Assembly (NCBI GenBank): GCA_945901225.1
Contig: CAMDKR010000001.1
Location: forward strand, 1-58,588
Reading direction: 5' to 3'
DNA from: Bordetella parapertussis
GTDB lineage: Bacteria > Pseudomonadota > Gammaproteobacteria > Burkholderiales > Burkholderiaceae_C
Length of the DNA stretch: 58,588 nt
The position numbers and the translations under genes are program-made. Positions 37,001 through 45,662 of the stretch are shown here, in pieces. Under the pieces are notes generated by a model, which worked only from the letters and a program-made list of their open reading frames with translations, was not told where the DNA came from and made no database searches. Each line of letters begins with the position of its first letter. Position 1 is the stretch's first letter.

Positions 37001-37548
37001 GAGGCAATATAACGCTCCTCATTGGCTCTTCCTGCTCTTTGCAATTCCACATAAAACCGATTAGGGAATAACCTTGAGAAGTCATTGCAGATTTTTTCGG
37101 CCTGTTCTTCATTGCCGAGCAGCAAGTTCTGTCCGATATGACCAAGTTGTCCACCAGACAAAAAAATCAAGCCCTCGGACAACTCTGCCAACCAATCCCA
37201 TTTAACGCTAGGTTGATGAGATTTCACATCCTGCTGAATCCATGAACGTGTAAGCAACTCACACAAGTTCAAATAGCCTTTTTGCGACTGGACTAAAAGT
37301 AAGATTTTGCAATTTGCAGCGGTTATGCTGATGTCGCTAAGTGTCAAATGCACTTCAGCACCTAAGATAGGCTGTACACCCGAATGCCTGCTTGCCGAAT
37401 AAAATTTAACCGCACCAAATAAGTTATGTATGTCGGTGATGGCTAAAGCAGGTTGTGAGAATTCAACTGCACGCTTGACCACATCGTCAATTCGGCATGT
37501 GCCATCTGCGACAGAGTATTCAGTATGGAGTCGGAGATGAACAAACAT
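34066..37548 (-). CDS. dnaE: DNA polymerase III alpha subunit
   Basis: DnaE is the catalytic subunit of the replicative polymerase. The 1160 residues match the usual length of about 1160. The N-terminal PHP domain starts FVHLRLHTEYSVADG. The polymerase catalytic aspartates lie in SMPDFDIDFCQTNRD, with GPGRGSGAGSLVAY just before. The fingers, helix-hairpin-helix and OB-fold regions follow. It is not the short ImuC/DnaE2 form. The ATG at 37548 is chosen because the eight codons upstream are not family-like. It is divergent from trxA. Confidence 0.97.
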   Translation of the reverse strand: MFVHLRLHTEYSVADGTCRIDDVVKRAVEFSQPALAITDIHNLFGAVKFYSASRHSGVQPILGAEVHLTLSDISITAANCKILLLVQSQKGYLNLCELLTRSWIQQDVKSHQPSVKWDWLAELSEGLIFLSGGQLGHIGQNLLLGNEEQAEKICNDFSRLFPNRFYVELQRAGRANEERYIASAVALASRLNLPVVATHPVQFLEAQGYEAHEARVCISQGEILGNSKRLRLFTREQYFKSSEEMKALFADIPSAIINTVNIAKRCHMQLSLGKPQLPEYPTPLEDGQRIPIDVYFRQVSQAGLSERLNKLFPSAHERLEAQASYEARLEFEIQTILKMGFPGYFLIVSDFINWAKNNGCPVGPGRGSGAGSLVAYSLKITDLDPLRYGLLFERFLNPERVSMPDFDIDFCQTNRDRVIDYVKEKYGRGAVSQIVTFGTMAARAAIRDVGRTLDMSYPFCDGLSKLIPNKPGQHITIALAMEQEPLLAQRYANEDEVKILLNLAQNLEGLMRNVGMHAGGVLIAPGKLTDFCPLYQQSGSPSSVSQFDKDDVEAVGLVKFDFLGLATLTILENAKNLIVKKEGVSSHWSLDDIPLDDAITYKLFSEGRTEAVFQFESRGMQAMLKDAKPSRLEDLIILNALFRPGPMALIPSFVARKHGREPVVYPHPLVAYVLEETYGIMVYQEQVMQTAQILGGYSLGGADLLRRAMGKKKADEMALHRSVFRQGAEKNSISTDQADAIFDLMEEFAGYGFNKSHAAAYSLLAYQTAWIKVHHTAEFFCANMTVEMGDTDKLKILFDDAVSFGISFENPNINTGDYVFIPLGGQKISYGLGAVKGTGQLAITEIVEVRRVGGNFTSLFDFCTRVDRTKVNKRSLEALIKSGAFDCISGDRSSVLSSVDLAWDYAQSQANNLHQVGLFDAGHGAHSQEPPLKSATPWTIRERLTHEKSALGFHLSGHLFEEYAAELRKFIKTSLQTLTESKDPQWVVGMVKNQRFINTTRGKLYIFELDDMSDVLEISTDENIFNANKDKIQEDQILVAQVKVQSDRRDPTQLRLSLIQSLNLIEARCKFGKYLQCNLQEDLRDLEEIIHIDHHKTQDTHSNLNSSSPVKGLGVRIVFQLQHCEAEILLGDKIVFIPTEERVQKLVTGPLEGKAFIAYE

Positions 37549-37644
37549 AGGTAGCGTTATTTTAGGGATCAAAACTGCCGAAAATGACTTAACACCAGGG
37601 GAAGCAGAATTATTCTAAAATTGCCCAAAACAAAGGACTACTAT

Positions 37645-37977
37645 ATGGCTAGCGAACTCATTCAGCATATTTCTGACAGCAACTTTGAAACCGTTGTTCT
37701 TCAATCAGATCAACCTGTTTTGGTCGACTTCTGGGCAGAATGGTGCGGCCCCTGCAAGATGATTGCACCTGCCTTGGATGAGGCCGCCTCAACCTACCAA
37801 GGAAAGCTTCAGATAACCAAACTCAATGTTGATGAGAACAAAGATGTTCCGTCTAAATTTGGTATCAGAGGCATTCCAACACTCATGATTTTTAAAAATG
37901 GGCAGTTGGCTGCCACCAAAGTAGGCTCCTTAAGCAAGGCTCAATTGACTGAGTTTATTGATCAACAGTTGGCTTAA
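37645..37977 (+). CDS. trxA: Thioredoxin 1
   Basis: Thioredoxin is the general dithiol reductant of the cytoplasm and supplies Bcp, ribonucleotide reductase and others. The 110 residues contain the active site [15 protein letters not shown] and the cis-proline stretch [12 protein letters not shown]. The ATG at 37645 has AAGGA eight bases upstream, and a TTG further up (37621) has no support. The order trxA-rho is conserved in proteobacteria. Confidence 0.97.
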   Translation: MASELIQHISDSNFETVVLQSDQPVLVDFWAEWCGPCKMIAPALDEAASTYQGKLQITKLNVDENKDVPSKFGIRGIPTLMIFKNGQLAATKVGSLSKAQLTEFIDQQLA

Positions 37978-37998
37978 GGCCTTTTTTCCTGTCATAAT
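37969..37998 (+). promoter_or_regulatory. Candidate promoter for rho
   Basis: TTGGCT (37969-37974) and CATAAT (37993-37998) are separated by 18 bases, overlapping the trxA stop. This would give a leader of roughly 115 bases before rho. That leader contains a weak hairpin (CAAGAC at 38048 with GTCTTG at 38068). In E. coli rho is autoregulated in its leader. The evidence here is only motif similarity. Confidence 0.3.
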
Positions 37999-38121
37999 CC
38001 CCACAGCTTCAGCGATTCTTGCTCCCAAGCACATCGCCTGACTACTCCAAGACTATCCCGTGGACTGGTCTTGTTTCATCCCCCTCGTTAGCTATCAAAA
38101 CTCCCTTAATGGAGTACTCCT

Positions 38122-39384
38122 ATGCACCTGAATGAACTCAAGGCACTGCATGTGTCAGAAGTATTAAAGCAAGCTGAAGAGCTTGAAATTGAAAATACAG
38201 GCCGCATGCGCAAACAGGAGCTGATGTTTGCCATCATTAAAAAAAGGGCCCGTGCAGGAGAACAAGTTTTCGCTGATGGCGTGCTTGAAATTTTGCCTGA
38301 TGGATTTGGTTTTTTACGAAGCCCAGACACCAGTTACACGGCAAGCACAGATGATATTTACATCAGTCCAAGCCAAGTCAGGCGCTTCAACCTGCACACT
38401 GGCGACATGATTGAAGGTGAGGTACGAATTCCTAAAGACGGCGAGCGCTATTTCGCACTGACTAAACTTGATCAAGTCAATGGTGATCTGCCTGAAAATA
38501 ACAAGCACAAAGTCATGTTTGAAAACTTGACACCTTTGTTTCCCAAGGAGCAGATGCGTTTAGAGCGTGATATCAAGGGCGAAGAAAATATCACGGGTCG
38601 CATCATTGACATTATTGCCCCGATTGGTAAAGGACAAAGAGCGCTGTTGGTGGCACCTCCAAAGAGCGGCAAAACAGTCATGATGCAGCATATTGCCCAT
38701 GCCATTACCGCCAATTACCCTGACAGCCATGTCATGGTTTTGCTGGTGGATGAGCGGCCTGAAGAAGTGACAGAAATGCAGCGCAGCGTCAAAGGTGAAG
38801 TGATTGCGTCCACATTTGATGAACCCGCAGCCCGTCACGTGCATGTGGCAGAAATGGTCATTGAGCGAGCTAAGCGCTTGGTAGAGTTAAAAAAAGATGT
38901 GGTCATCTTGCTCGATTCGATCACGCGACTTGCGAGGGCCTACAACAACGTGGTGCCCAGTTCGGGCAAAGTGCTCTCAGGCGGTGTCGACTCCAACGCC
39001 CTTCAACGTCCCAAACGTTTTTTTGGTGCTGCGCGCAAAGTTGAAGAAGGCGGCTCTTTGACCATCATTGCAACGGCCCTGATTGACACCGGCAGCCGAA
39101 TGGATGAGGTTATTTTTGAAGAGTTCAAAGGTACCGGAAATTGTGAGATTCACTTAGACAGACGCCTTTACGAGAAACGGGTGTTCCCAGCGATTCAACT
39201 CAATCGAAGCGGCACCCGCAAAGAAGAGCTGCTACTGTCACCTGAAATTCTTCAGAAATCAAGAATTCTGAGGCAGTTTATTTACAATTTAGATGAAATT
39301 GAATCTATGGAATTGATGCTCAAGAACATGAAGTCCACCAAAACCAATGTCGACTTCTTTGACATGATGCGTCGGGGCGGATGA
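38122..39384 (+). CDS. rho: Transcription termination factor Rho
   Basis: Rho is the hexameric RNA helicase that ends transcription at unstructured C-rich RNA. The 420 residues show the N-terminal helical domain ([20 protein letters not shown]), the RNA-binding cold-shock-like domain ([10 protein letters not shown]), Walker A APPKSGKT near residue 184, and the Q- and R-loop regions with [24 protein letters not shown]. There is no extra N-terminal insertion as in high-GC Gram-positives. It lies 144 bases after trxA. Confidence 0.98.
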   Translation: MHLNELKALHVSEVLKQAEELEIENTGRMRKQELMFAIIKKRARAGEQVFADGVLEILPDGFGFLRSPDTSYTASTDDIYISPSQVRRFNLHTGDMIEGEVRIPKDGERYFALTKLDQVNGDLPENNKHKVMFENLTPLFPKEQMRLERDIKGEENITGRIIDIIAPIGKGQRALLVAPPKSGKTVMMQHIAHAITANYPDSHVMVLLVDERPEEVTEMQRSVKGEVIASTFDEPAARHVHVAEMVIERAKRLVELKKDVVILLDSITRLARAYNNVVPSSGKVLSGGVDSNALQRPKRFFGAARKVEEGGSLTIIATALIDTGSRMDEVIFEEFKGTGNCEIHLDRRLYEKRVFPAIQLNRSGTRKEELLLSPEILQKSRILRQFIYNLDEIESMELMLKNMKSTKTNVDFFDMMRRGG

Positions 39385-39468
39385 CCAATCTAAGCTAGAA
39401 TCTGCCTCTTTTGCGAAAAGTGCATCGGAATGGCCGGTGTGGCTGTCGTAACGACACAAGGAATAACC

Positions 39469-39726
39469 ATGAAACAGGGAATACACCCCCAGTACCGCGA
39501 AGTTTGCTTTATCGATCTTTCCAACGGTTTCAAATTTGTGACCCGCACCTGTGCGAATACCAAAGAAACCATCAAAATGGATGATGGTCGCGAACTTCCT
39601 TTGTACAAGCTTGACACTTCTAGCGAATCGCACCCTTTCTACACAGGAACACAAAAATCAGTCGATACCATGGGTGGACGCGTTGAACGTTTCCGCAACA
39701 AATACGGCAAAACAGCAGCCAAGTAA
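39469..39726 (+). CDS. rpmE2: 50S ribosomal protein L31 type B
   Basis: L31 bridges the two ribosomal subunits. The 85-residue protein is the longer, zinc-free type [21 protein letters not shown] followed by [14 protein letters not shown] and [12 protein letters not shown]. It lacks the four-cysteine zinc ribbon of type A. AAGGA lies seven bases before the ATG at 39469. A small hairpin (TGTCG/CGACA at 39444-39456) precedes the ribosome binding site. The order rho-rpmE is conserved. Confidence 0.95.
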   Translation: MKQGIHPQYREVCFIDLSNGFKFVTRTCANTKETIKMDDGRELPLYKLDTSSESHPFYTGTQKSVDTMGGRVERFRNKYGKTAAK

Positions 39727-39742
39727 GCTTTGTTTGCGTTAC

Positions 39743-39773
39743 AAAAACAGCCTTTCCACAGGCTGTTTTTTTT
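39743..39773 (+). terminator. Terminator after rpmE2
   Basis: An 11-bp perfect stem (AAAAACAGCCT / AGGCTGTTTTT) with a 6-base loop and a run of eight T residues lies just after the rpmE2 stop. Confidence 0.9.
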
Positions 39774-39814
39774 GTCCACGATGGCTGTTTAAAATTTGTT
39801 AGAAATCGATTGAA

Positions 39815-41515
39815 GTGAAAACACCCAACCCAGCTATCGTTACCCAAACAGCGGCCCAACGCTTGCCGTTATGGGCATTGATATCCCTGTGCTTGGTTTA
39901 TGTTGTGACAGGTCTCATCAACCGGGACCCTTGGAAATCTCTTGATGTATCGTCTTTTGGATACATGTGGGAAATCGCTCAAGGATATTCTCCAGTTTGG
40001 TATCCCGAAATGGCTGGGAATTCGCCTGAACTTTCTGGCCCACTTGCATATGCCCTAGGTGCTGCTGCCATATCCATATTAAGTCCTTGGATATCCCCTG
40101 ACACCGCAGCAAGACTTCCTTTCATCGCAGTTTTATTCATCACCCTTATTGCAACTTGGTACGCCATTTATTTTTCAGCCAAAAACCCTCACGCACAACC
40201 TGTTACTTTTGCATTTGGTGGAGAGGCTAAACCAGAGGACTACGCAAAAGCGGTCGCTGATGCTGGCCTGCTTGCCTTGCTTGCTTGCTTGGGTATGGCA
40301 TTGCCCAGTCATGAAACAACGCCTCTGTCTTTACAGCTTTGCTCGACCGCCCTGCTCTTTTGTGCAGCGGCAATGCTTAGGACACATCCTTTGTATGCAG
40401 TTTTACTGCTTGATGTTTCATTGATCTTGTTGGCTGTAAGCGGAGCCCCCGTTCTGGCTTTAACGCTTGGCATTGGAATCATTTTTTTAATCGTTCAGCA
40501 AAAACAAGTACAGCTTGAACTTATTGCAATTGTGGCTCTAGGCTGCATCAGTGTGATTGCCATCGCATCCTGGGTCGATTTATGGCAGTGGAAACTGATC
40601 ACCCTGAATGAGGCAAGTGCCCAGTGGAAAGGCTTGCTGAGACTTTTGCTCTGGTTCACTTGGCCTGCTTGGCCCTTAGCTGCTTGGACACTCTGGACAT
40701 GGAGAAACCATTGGAGAGAAAACATTTGGCAACAGCACTTGGTTTTGCCTGTTTTCATGTGGCTTGTCATCTTGATTGCCAGCGTCACATCCAAAAACCC
40801 TGAACGCACACTTCTTCTCTCACTTCCCGCATTGGCATGTTTGGCTGCCTTCGCTTTGCCTACGTTAAAGAGAAGCGTGGCGGCATTGATTGATTGGTTC
40901 ACCTTGCTTTTTTTCTCGGGGGGTGCATTGATTATTTGGGTTGTTTGGCTGTCGCTGCAAACAGGATGGCCAGCGCAACCCGCCATCAATGTCAGCAGAT
41001 TAGCGCCAGGCTATGTTTCTGAATTCGAGTGGATTCATACGGTCATTGCATTGCTCATAACGGGCATTTGGTGCAAGTTGATCATCTGGCGATTGGGCAG
41101 AAACCCAAGGTTTGTATGGAAAAGTTTGATACTTCCAGCGACTGGAGCGCTGATGTGCTGGGTACTTTTGATGACCTTGTGGATGCCTTTGCTCAATTAC
41201 GCACGAAGTTACAAACCCTTGGCTTTGCAGGTGAAAACTTGGGTAAAAGAACCCTCCTGTGTTTTCGCGCTTAGCCTTACCCGCTCACAAATTGCAGGAT
41301 TGGGTTTTCATGGCAACTTCAAAATGATGAATTTTGAACATACAAAAGACCCAGCATCATGTGAATGGCTTATTGCAAACCCAGCGAATCTTCAACAGAA
41401 CAAAAAGGTTTTAGATGAATCATCTTGGATGAAGATCAAGGTGATTCGAAGACCCGCAGACAAGCGTGAAGACATCGTCATTTATCAACGCATAGCACCT
41501 ACCCATAATGAGTGA
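39815..41515 (+). CDS. Polytopic membrane protein, GT39/ArnT-like glycosyltransferase candidate
   Basis: The 566-residue protein has a short tail, roughly ten to twelve hydrophobic segments and a soluble C-terminal domain of about 100 residues. The region just after the first helix, GLINRDPWKSLDVSSFGYMWEIAQG, resembles the first periplasmic loop of the GT-C glycosyltransferases (ArnT/PMT, GT39), where an acidic residue after the first membrane helix is catalytic. The donor and acceptor are unknown. The start is GTG at 39815, where the membrane topology begins properly. Its end overlaps the MATE gene by eight bases, so the two are cotranscribed. Confidence 0.65.
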   Translation: MKTPNPAIVTQTAAQRLPLWALISLCLVYVVTGLINRDPWKSLDVSSFGYMWEIAQGYSPVWYPEMAGNSPELSGPLAYALGAAAISILSPWISPDTAARLPFIAVLFITLIATWYAIYFSAKNPHAQPVTFAFGGEAKPEDYAKAVADAGLLALLACLGMALPSHETTPLSLQLCSTALLFCAAAMLRTHPLYAVLLLDVSLILLAVSGAPVLALTLGIGIIFLIVQQKQVQLELIAIVALGCISVIAIASWVDLWQWKLITLNEASAQWKGLLRLLLWFTWPAWPLAAWTLWTWRNHWRENIWQQHLVLPVFMWLVILIASVTSKNPERTLLLSLPALACLAAFALPTLKRSVAALIDWFTLLFFSGGALIIWVVWLSLQTGWPAQPAINVSRLAPGYVSEFEWIHTVIALLITGIWCKLIIWRLGRNPRFVWKSLILPATGALMCWVLLMTLWMPLLNYARSYKPLALQVKTWVKEPSCVFALSLTRSQIAGLGFHGNFKMMNFEHTKDPASCEWLIANPANLQQNKKVLDESSWMKIKVIRRPADKREDIVIYQRIAPTHNE

Positions 41516-42842
41516 AAAGCGACTGGTACTTAACCATGCTCTCACAGTATTGGTTGGCCAACTTGCAGTCATTTCATTTGGTGTCACTGACACCATCGTC
41601 GCAGGAAGATACGACCCTGAGGCACTTGCGGCACTCTCCATCAGTTCAGCTATTTATATCTCCGTTTATGTTGCTCTTCTAGGCGTATTGCAAGCCATGC
41701 TGCCCATTCTTGCAGAGCTGTACGGGGCAAAATCACACCAAAGAATAGGCGAAATATTCCATCAAGGTTTGTATTTACTCGGCCTGCTAAGTCTTATAGG
41801 AATGACCGCGCTCTTATCCCCAGGACTGATCTTGAAGTGGACAAAGGTACCCGAAAACTTGCACCCCATGATTTTTGACTATCTTTTTCTTTTGGCTGTT
41901 GCACTTCCACCCGCCTTATTTTTTCGAATGTTCAGTACATTGAGTCAGAGTCTAGGCAAACCAAAGATGGTTGCGATCATCCAAGTAGCGGCTTTGGCAA
42001 TCAAAATTCCTTTGTCTGTCCTTCTGGCTTTTGGACTTGACATCCTAGAACCGAGGGGTTTGCAAGGGTGTGCATTGGCAACCGTGATTGTCAATGTCAG
42101 CATGTTGTTTGTCAGTCTTTGGTTGCTAAGAAGCAGTCCGGTCTTTGAACCTTATGGTATTTGGAAAAAGTTTTATGCGCCATGCATGAAGGATATTGGG
42201 CGTATCACACGTTTGGGAATACCTAACGGCTTAAGTGTGACTGTAGAAGTTACATCGTTCACCATGATGGCATTGTTCATTGCCAGATTGGGGACTTCAG
42301 CTTCAGCAAGCCATCAAGTCGCTGCAAATTTGGCCGCGCTTTTATATATGGTCCCCTTGTCCTTTTCGATAGCCACCAGTGCCAGAGCCAGTTATTGGAT
42401 AGGCGCTCAAAACATAGTCATGATGAAAAAAACTGTGCGCTCGGGGTTCGAACTTGTACTCCTAATTTCACTTGTTTTGACGGCTATCGTTGGGTTTGGA
42501 CAAAAGCAAATTGCTGCCATTTATGTCAGTGATCCCCATGTGCTCCAACTGACCGCGCAGCTCATTGGGCTTGTGGCCGTCTACCATTTTTTTGATGCGA
42601 TTCAAACCATGTGCTTCTTTGTATTAAGAAGCTTAAAGATTGTTTTTATCCCCTTTGTTTTGTACAGCTGTTTGCTTTGGGGCTTAGGGTTGGGGGGTGG
42701 TTTTATGCTGGCCTACGAATATGAGTTACTTTATTTTCAATCACCTTCAGCATTTTGGGTGTCCAGCAGCACTGCATTGTTCTTGGTGAGCTTATCTTTG
42801 TTGATCTTGTTAAGAATGAAACTCAAGAGATTTTCGTCTTAA
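41508..42842 (+). CDS. MATE family efflux transporter
   Basis: The 444-residue protein has about twelve membrane helices and is a Na+ or H+ coupled multidrug and toxin exporter of the NorM type. MATE marks are the N-terminal LVGQLAVISFGVTDTIVAGRYDPEALAALSI and, at the start of the second half, GIPNGLSVTVEVTSFTMMALF with ASASHQVAANLAAL. Its start overlaps the GT39-like gene by eight bases. Its last 33 bases overlap the end of phoR on the other strand. The substrate cannot be told from sequence. Confidence 0.9.
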   Translation: MSEKRLVLNHALTVLVGQLAVISFGVTDTIVAGRYDPEALAALSISSAIYISVYVALLGVLQAMLPILAELYGAKSHQRIGEIFHQGLYLLGLLSLIGMTALLSPGLILKWTKVPENLHPMIFDYLFLLAVALPPALFFRMFSTLSQSLGKPKMVAIIQVAALAIKIPLSVLLAFGLDILEPRGLQGCALATVIVNVSMLFVSLWLLRSSPVFEPYGIWKKFYAPCMKDIGRITRLGIPNGLSVTVEVTSFTMMALFIARLGTSASASHQVAANLAALLYMVPLSFSIATSARASYWIGAQNIVMMKKTVRSGFELVLLISLVLTAIVGFGQKQIAAIYVSDPHVLQLTAQLIGLVAVYHFFDAIQTMCFFVLRSLKIVFIPFVLYSCLLWGLGLGGGFMLAYEYELLYFQSPSAFWVSSSTALFLVSLSLLILLRMKLKRFSS

Positions 42843-44219
42843 CCTTGAATGTGGAAACTCCAACGTAAAGCTAGATCCAAAGTTCAATTTACTGTCTATG
42901 CGCAAATGCCCGCCATGCCTTTGGATAACATGCTTCACAATGGCTAAGCCTAAACCTGTGCCACCAGTGTCGCGCGATCTGCTTCGGTCAACTCGGTAAA
43001 AACGCTCAGTCAGTCTTGGAAGGTGTTCTGGTGCAATTCCATAACCTGTGTCTTTGACAGTGAATTCAAAATAATCCTTTCTACGCATCCAAGAAACAGT
43101 CACCTCTCCTGCGCTTGGGGTGTAGCGAAGCGCATTGCTGACAAGATTTGTAAATGCACTTTTGATTTCATTTAAGGAACCTGAAATCTGATACCCAAGC
43201 AGTTCCTCGGGCAAATCAAATCTCAGCAAGTGGGTCGAACCATCCTTTTGATTGATGACATGCATCAAACCAATTGCCTCGTCATGACAGTTCTTCCAAA
43301 GCGTATCGAAGTCAAACCACTCGGACTCACTTGGCAAGGGGCTTCCGTCGAGTTGAGACAAAGTCAATAGATCTTGGACCAAGGTCTGCATTCGCTGCGC
43401 TTGCTGCGACATCAGCTTTAAAAAGTCTTGGGTCTCAGATTCACTGAGGTTCAAGTTTTGCATGGTTTCAACAAAACCTACCAACACGGTCAAAGGTGTT
43501 CGGATTTCATGAGAAACATTTGCCACAAAATCTCGCCGCATCACCTCGGCTTGCTCTAGCGCGGTGACATCTCTGGATAAGAGCAATTTTCGACCATCAC
43601 CATAAGGAAACACTTGAACTGCAATTTTTTGTGGATGCTCTGCCCTGTTTTCACGTCCTTCAATGACAATTTCTTTTTCATAAAGACCAGAGCGTATATA
43701 CGCACTGAAAACTGGGTCTCGAAGCAAATAACCTATCAATTGCTGCACATCCTTTTCAGGGTCAATACCCAAATGGTGAGAGGCAGTTTGATTCGACCAA
43801 ACAATATGCCATTCAGTGTCTAGCAAAACAACGCCATTGGGAGAGGCTTGAATAGCGGATAAAAACTGCCGTAAGTTTTCTTCGCTGGCGCTTAGCTCTA
43901 TGCTCATTTGCCGAAACAAGCGTCGTACGCGGTCTGCCGACTCACCCCACACACCTGATTGGTCAGGTGCATGAAGAATATTGCTAGACCTCACCCAATT
44001 AAGAAAGAAAATTGAACGCCATGAATCCAAAAGAAAGAGGGACAAAGATACGATAAGAATACCGACACAAGCACCCTGCCAAGGGCCTAAGCCATGTGGA
44101 ATTAAAAACCCTAAAAGAAAACCCTGCAGGTTTAACAGTAAAAAATAAAATAAGCGCAAAAACATAAGCGTTGATGCTAGCACTGCCCACTTCATACGGG
44201 GCAGGACCAAGGAGGCCAC
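42810..44219 (-). CDS. phoR: Phosphate regulon sensor histidine kinase PhoR
   Basis: PhoR senses phosphate status through PstSCAB-PhoU and phosphorylates PhoB. The 469 residues have two N-terminal membrane helices without a large periplasmic loop, a PAS domain (FLSAIQASPNGVVLLDTEWHIVWSN onward), the H-box FVANVSHEIRTPLTVLVGFVE, and ATPase boxes NLVSNALRYTP, DTGYGIAPEHLPRL and GTGLGLAIVKHVI. It follows phoB with one base of overlap and is the last gene of the pst operon. The end overlaps the convergent MATE gene. Confidence 0.95.
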   Translation of the reverse strand: MASLVLPRMKWAVLASTLMFLRLFYFLLLNLQGFLLGFLIPHGLGPWQGACVGILIVSLSLFLLDSWRSIFFLNWVRSSNILHAPDQSGVWGESADRVRRLFRQMSIELSASEENLRQFLSAIQASPNGVVLLDTEWHIVWSNQTASHHLGIDPEKDVQQLIGYLLRDPVFSAYIRSGLYEKEIVIEGRENRAEHPQKIAVQVFPYGDGRKLLLSRDVTALEQAEVMRRDFVANVSHEIRTPLTVLVGFVETMQNLNLSESETQDFLKLMSQQAQRMQTLVQDLLTLSQLDGSPLPSESEWFDFDTLWKNCHDEAIGLMHVINQKDGSTHLLRFDLPEELLGYQISGSLNEIKSAFTNLVSNALRYTPSAGEVTVSWMRRKDYFEFTVKDTGYGIAPEHLPRLTERFYRVDRSRSRDTGGTGLGLAIVKHVIQRHGGHLRIDSKLNFGSSFTLEFPHSRLRRKSLEFHS

Positions 44220-44941
44220 TATCTAGCTTGGTTTATCGCTTCCAACTGAACTTGAGCTGTCAATCTATACCCAGTTCCACGAACAGTTTCAACCATCACA
44301 CCAGCCACGCCCAACGCTTCCCTTAATCTTTTAACGTGAACGTCAACTGTACGTTCCTCAATAAAGACATGATCGCCCCATACCTTGTCCAAAAGTTGGG
44401 AGCGGGTATGTACACGCTCAGAATGATGCATCAAAAAGTTAAGCAGCTTGAACTCGGTAGGGCCAATCTTGATGGGGGTATCCATCACAGTGACACGATG
44501 GGTAGCGCCGTCAAGTTGCAAGCAGCCAATGGTGACGCTGTCAGTTGCTTGCTCAGGGGTTCGTCTTCTCAAAACCGCCCGAATACGCGCAAGCAATTCC
44601 TGTGTAGAAAAAGGTTTGGTGATGTAGTCATCTGCCCCAGCGTCTAAACCAGAAACTTTGTCGCTTTCCGCACTCTTGGCAGTCAGCATCAATATAGGAA
44701 CTGATTTCGTCCGTGAATCATTTCGCCACTTACGCGCCCAGGTCACACCACTTTGGCCTGGCAACATCCAATCCAACAAAATAACGTCAGGCAAAACTGC
44801 ATCGATTTCTCTTTGCGCACTCTCGCCATCCTCAGCCCAAATGGGGGTCATACCGTTGTGTCGCAAGTTGACAGATATCAGCTCTGCTATTGAGGACTCA
44901 TCTTCAACAATAAGTACTTTGGGTAAATGGCGCATGGTCAC
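44219..44941 (-). CDS. phoB: Phosphate regulon response regulator PhoB
   Basis: PhoB binds Pho boxes and activates phosphate-starvation genes. The 240 residues contain the receiver domain with the phosphorylated aspartate Asp57 in VILLDWMLPG, Thr/Lys switch residues in LMLTAKSAE and YITKPFS, and an OmpR-type winged helix ending ERTVDVHVKRLREAL and TVRGTGYRL. The start is GTG at 44941, overlapping the phoU stop (GTGA); an ATG two codons later is also possible. Likely targets in this window are the Pho boxes before pstS and ppx. Confidence 0.96.
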   Translation of the reverse strand: MTMRHLPKVLIVEDESSIAELISVNLRHNGMTPIWAEDGESAQREIDAVLPDVILLDWMLPGQSGVTWARKWRNDSRTKSVPILMLTAKSAESDKVSGLDAGADDYITKPFSTQELLARIRAVLRRRTPEQATDSVTIGCLQLDGATHRVTVMDTPIKIGPTEFKLLNFLMHHSERVHTRSQLLDKVWGDHVFIEERTVDVHVKRLREALGVAGVMVETVRGTGYRLTAQVQLEAINQAR

Positions 44942-45645
44942 AAAGACTGAATAGTCGACTCAATATGCTCAATGGATGTATGCCGAACATCTTCACCTTT
45001 AACGATATAAATGATCAATTCCGCAATATTTTTTGCGTGATCGCCAATCCGCTCCAGAGCTTTGGCGACAAATAGCAAGTCAAGACTGGAGCTGATGGTT
45101 CTAGGATCTTCCATCATGTAGGTAATGAGTTTTCGAACGAAGCCATCAAACTCTTTGTCAATCAGGTCATCTTCTTTCAAAATCGTAACAGCTGTTGCGG
45201 TATCGAGACGGGCAAATGCATCTAAGGATTTTCTCAACAAACCACTGGCCATTTCTGTAGCCAGTCGCAACTCGGATGAAGGCAGAGCCCTGAATCCGCC
45301 ATGTGCCATCATGGACTTGACCATGCGGGCGATTTTCGCTGCTTCGTCTCCAGCTCTTTCCAAATTAGCCGTCGCTTTTGAGATGGCCATGAGCAGGCGT
45401 AAATCGTTTGCGGTGGGTTGTCTTCTGGCAATGATGGTGGAGAGCTCACGGTCAATTTCAACCTCCAAGGTGTTGACCTTGTGCTCGTTTTCAATCACAA
45501 CATCTGCAACATTTTCGACAAACAGGGAGAGCGCATAAACAGCTTGTTGAATTTGCGACTCAACAAGACCGCCCATCTCCATCAAGCGGGAAGAAACACT
45601 GTTGAGTTCGTTGTCGAACTGTGAGGATAAATGTTTATCAGGCAT
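44938..45645 (-). CDS. phoU: Phosphate transport system regulator PhoU
   Basis: PhoU links the Pst transporter to PhoR and keeps the regulon off when phosphate is ample. The 235 residues form two copies of the three-helix PhoU domain. Helix 2 shows ERAGDEAAKIARMV in the first copy and ERIGDHAKNIAELIIYIV in the second, the metal-binding E/DxxxD stretches. A TTG at 45666 overlaps the pstB stop, but the ATG at 45645 gives the normal N-terminus MPDKHLSSQFDNELN. It is cotranscribed with pstB and phoB. Confidence 0.95.
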   Translation of the reverse strand: MPDKHLSSQFDNELNSVSSRLMEMGGLVESQIQQAVYALSLFVENVADVVIENEHKVNTLEVEIDRELSTIIARRQPTANDLRLLMAISKATANLERAGDEAAKIARMVKSMMAHGGFRALPSSELRLATEMASGLLRKSLDAFARLDTATAVTILKEDDLIDKEFDGFVRKLITYMMEDPRTISSSLDLLFVAKALERIGDHAKNIAELIIYIVKGEDVRHTSIEHIESTIQSL

Positions 45646-45662
45646 GTTTACTTTCAATGAAA

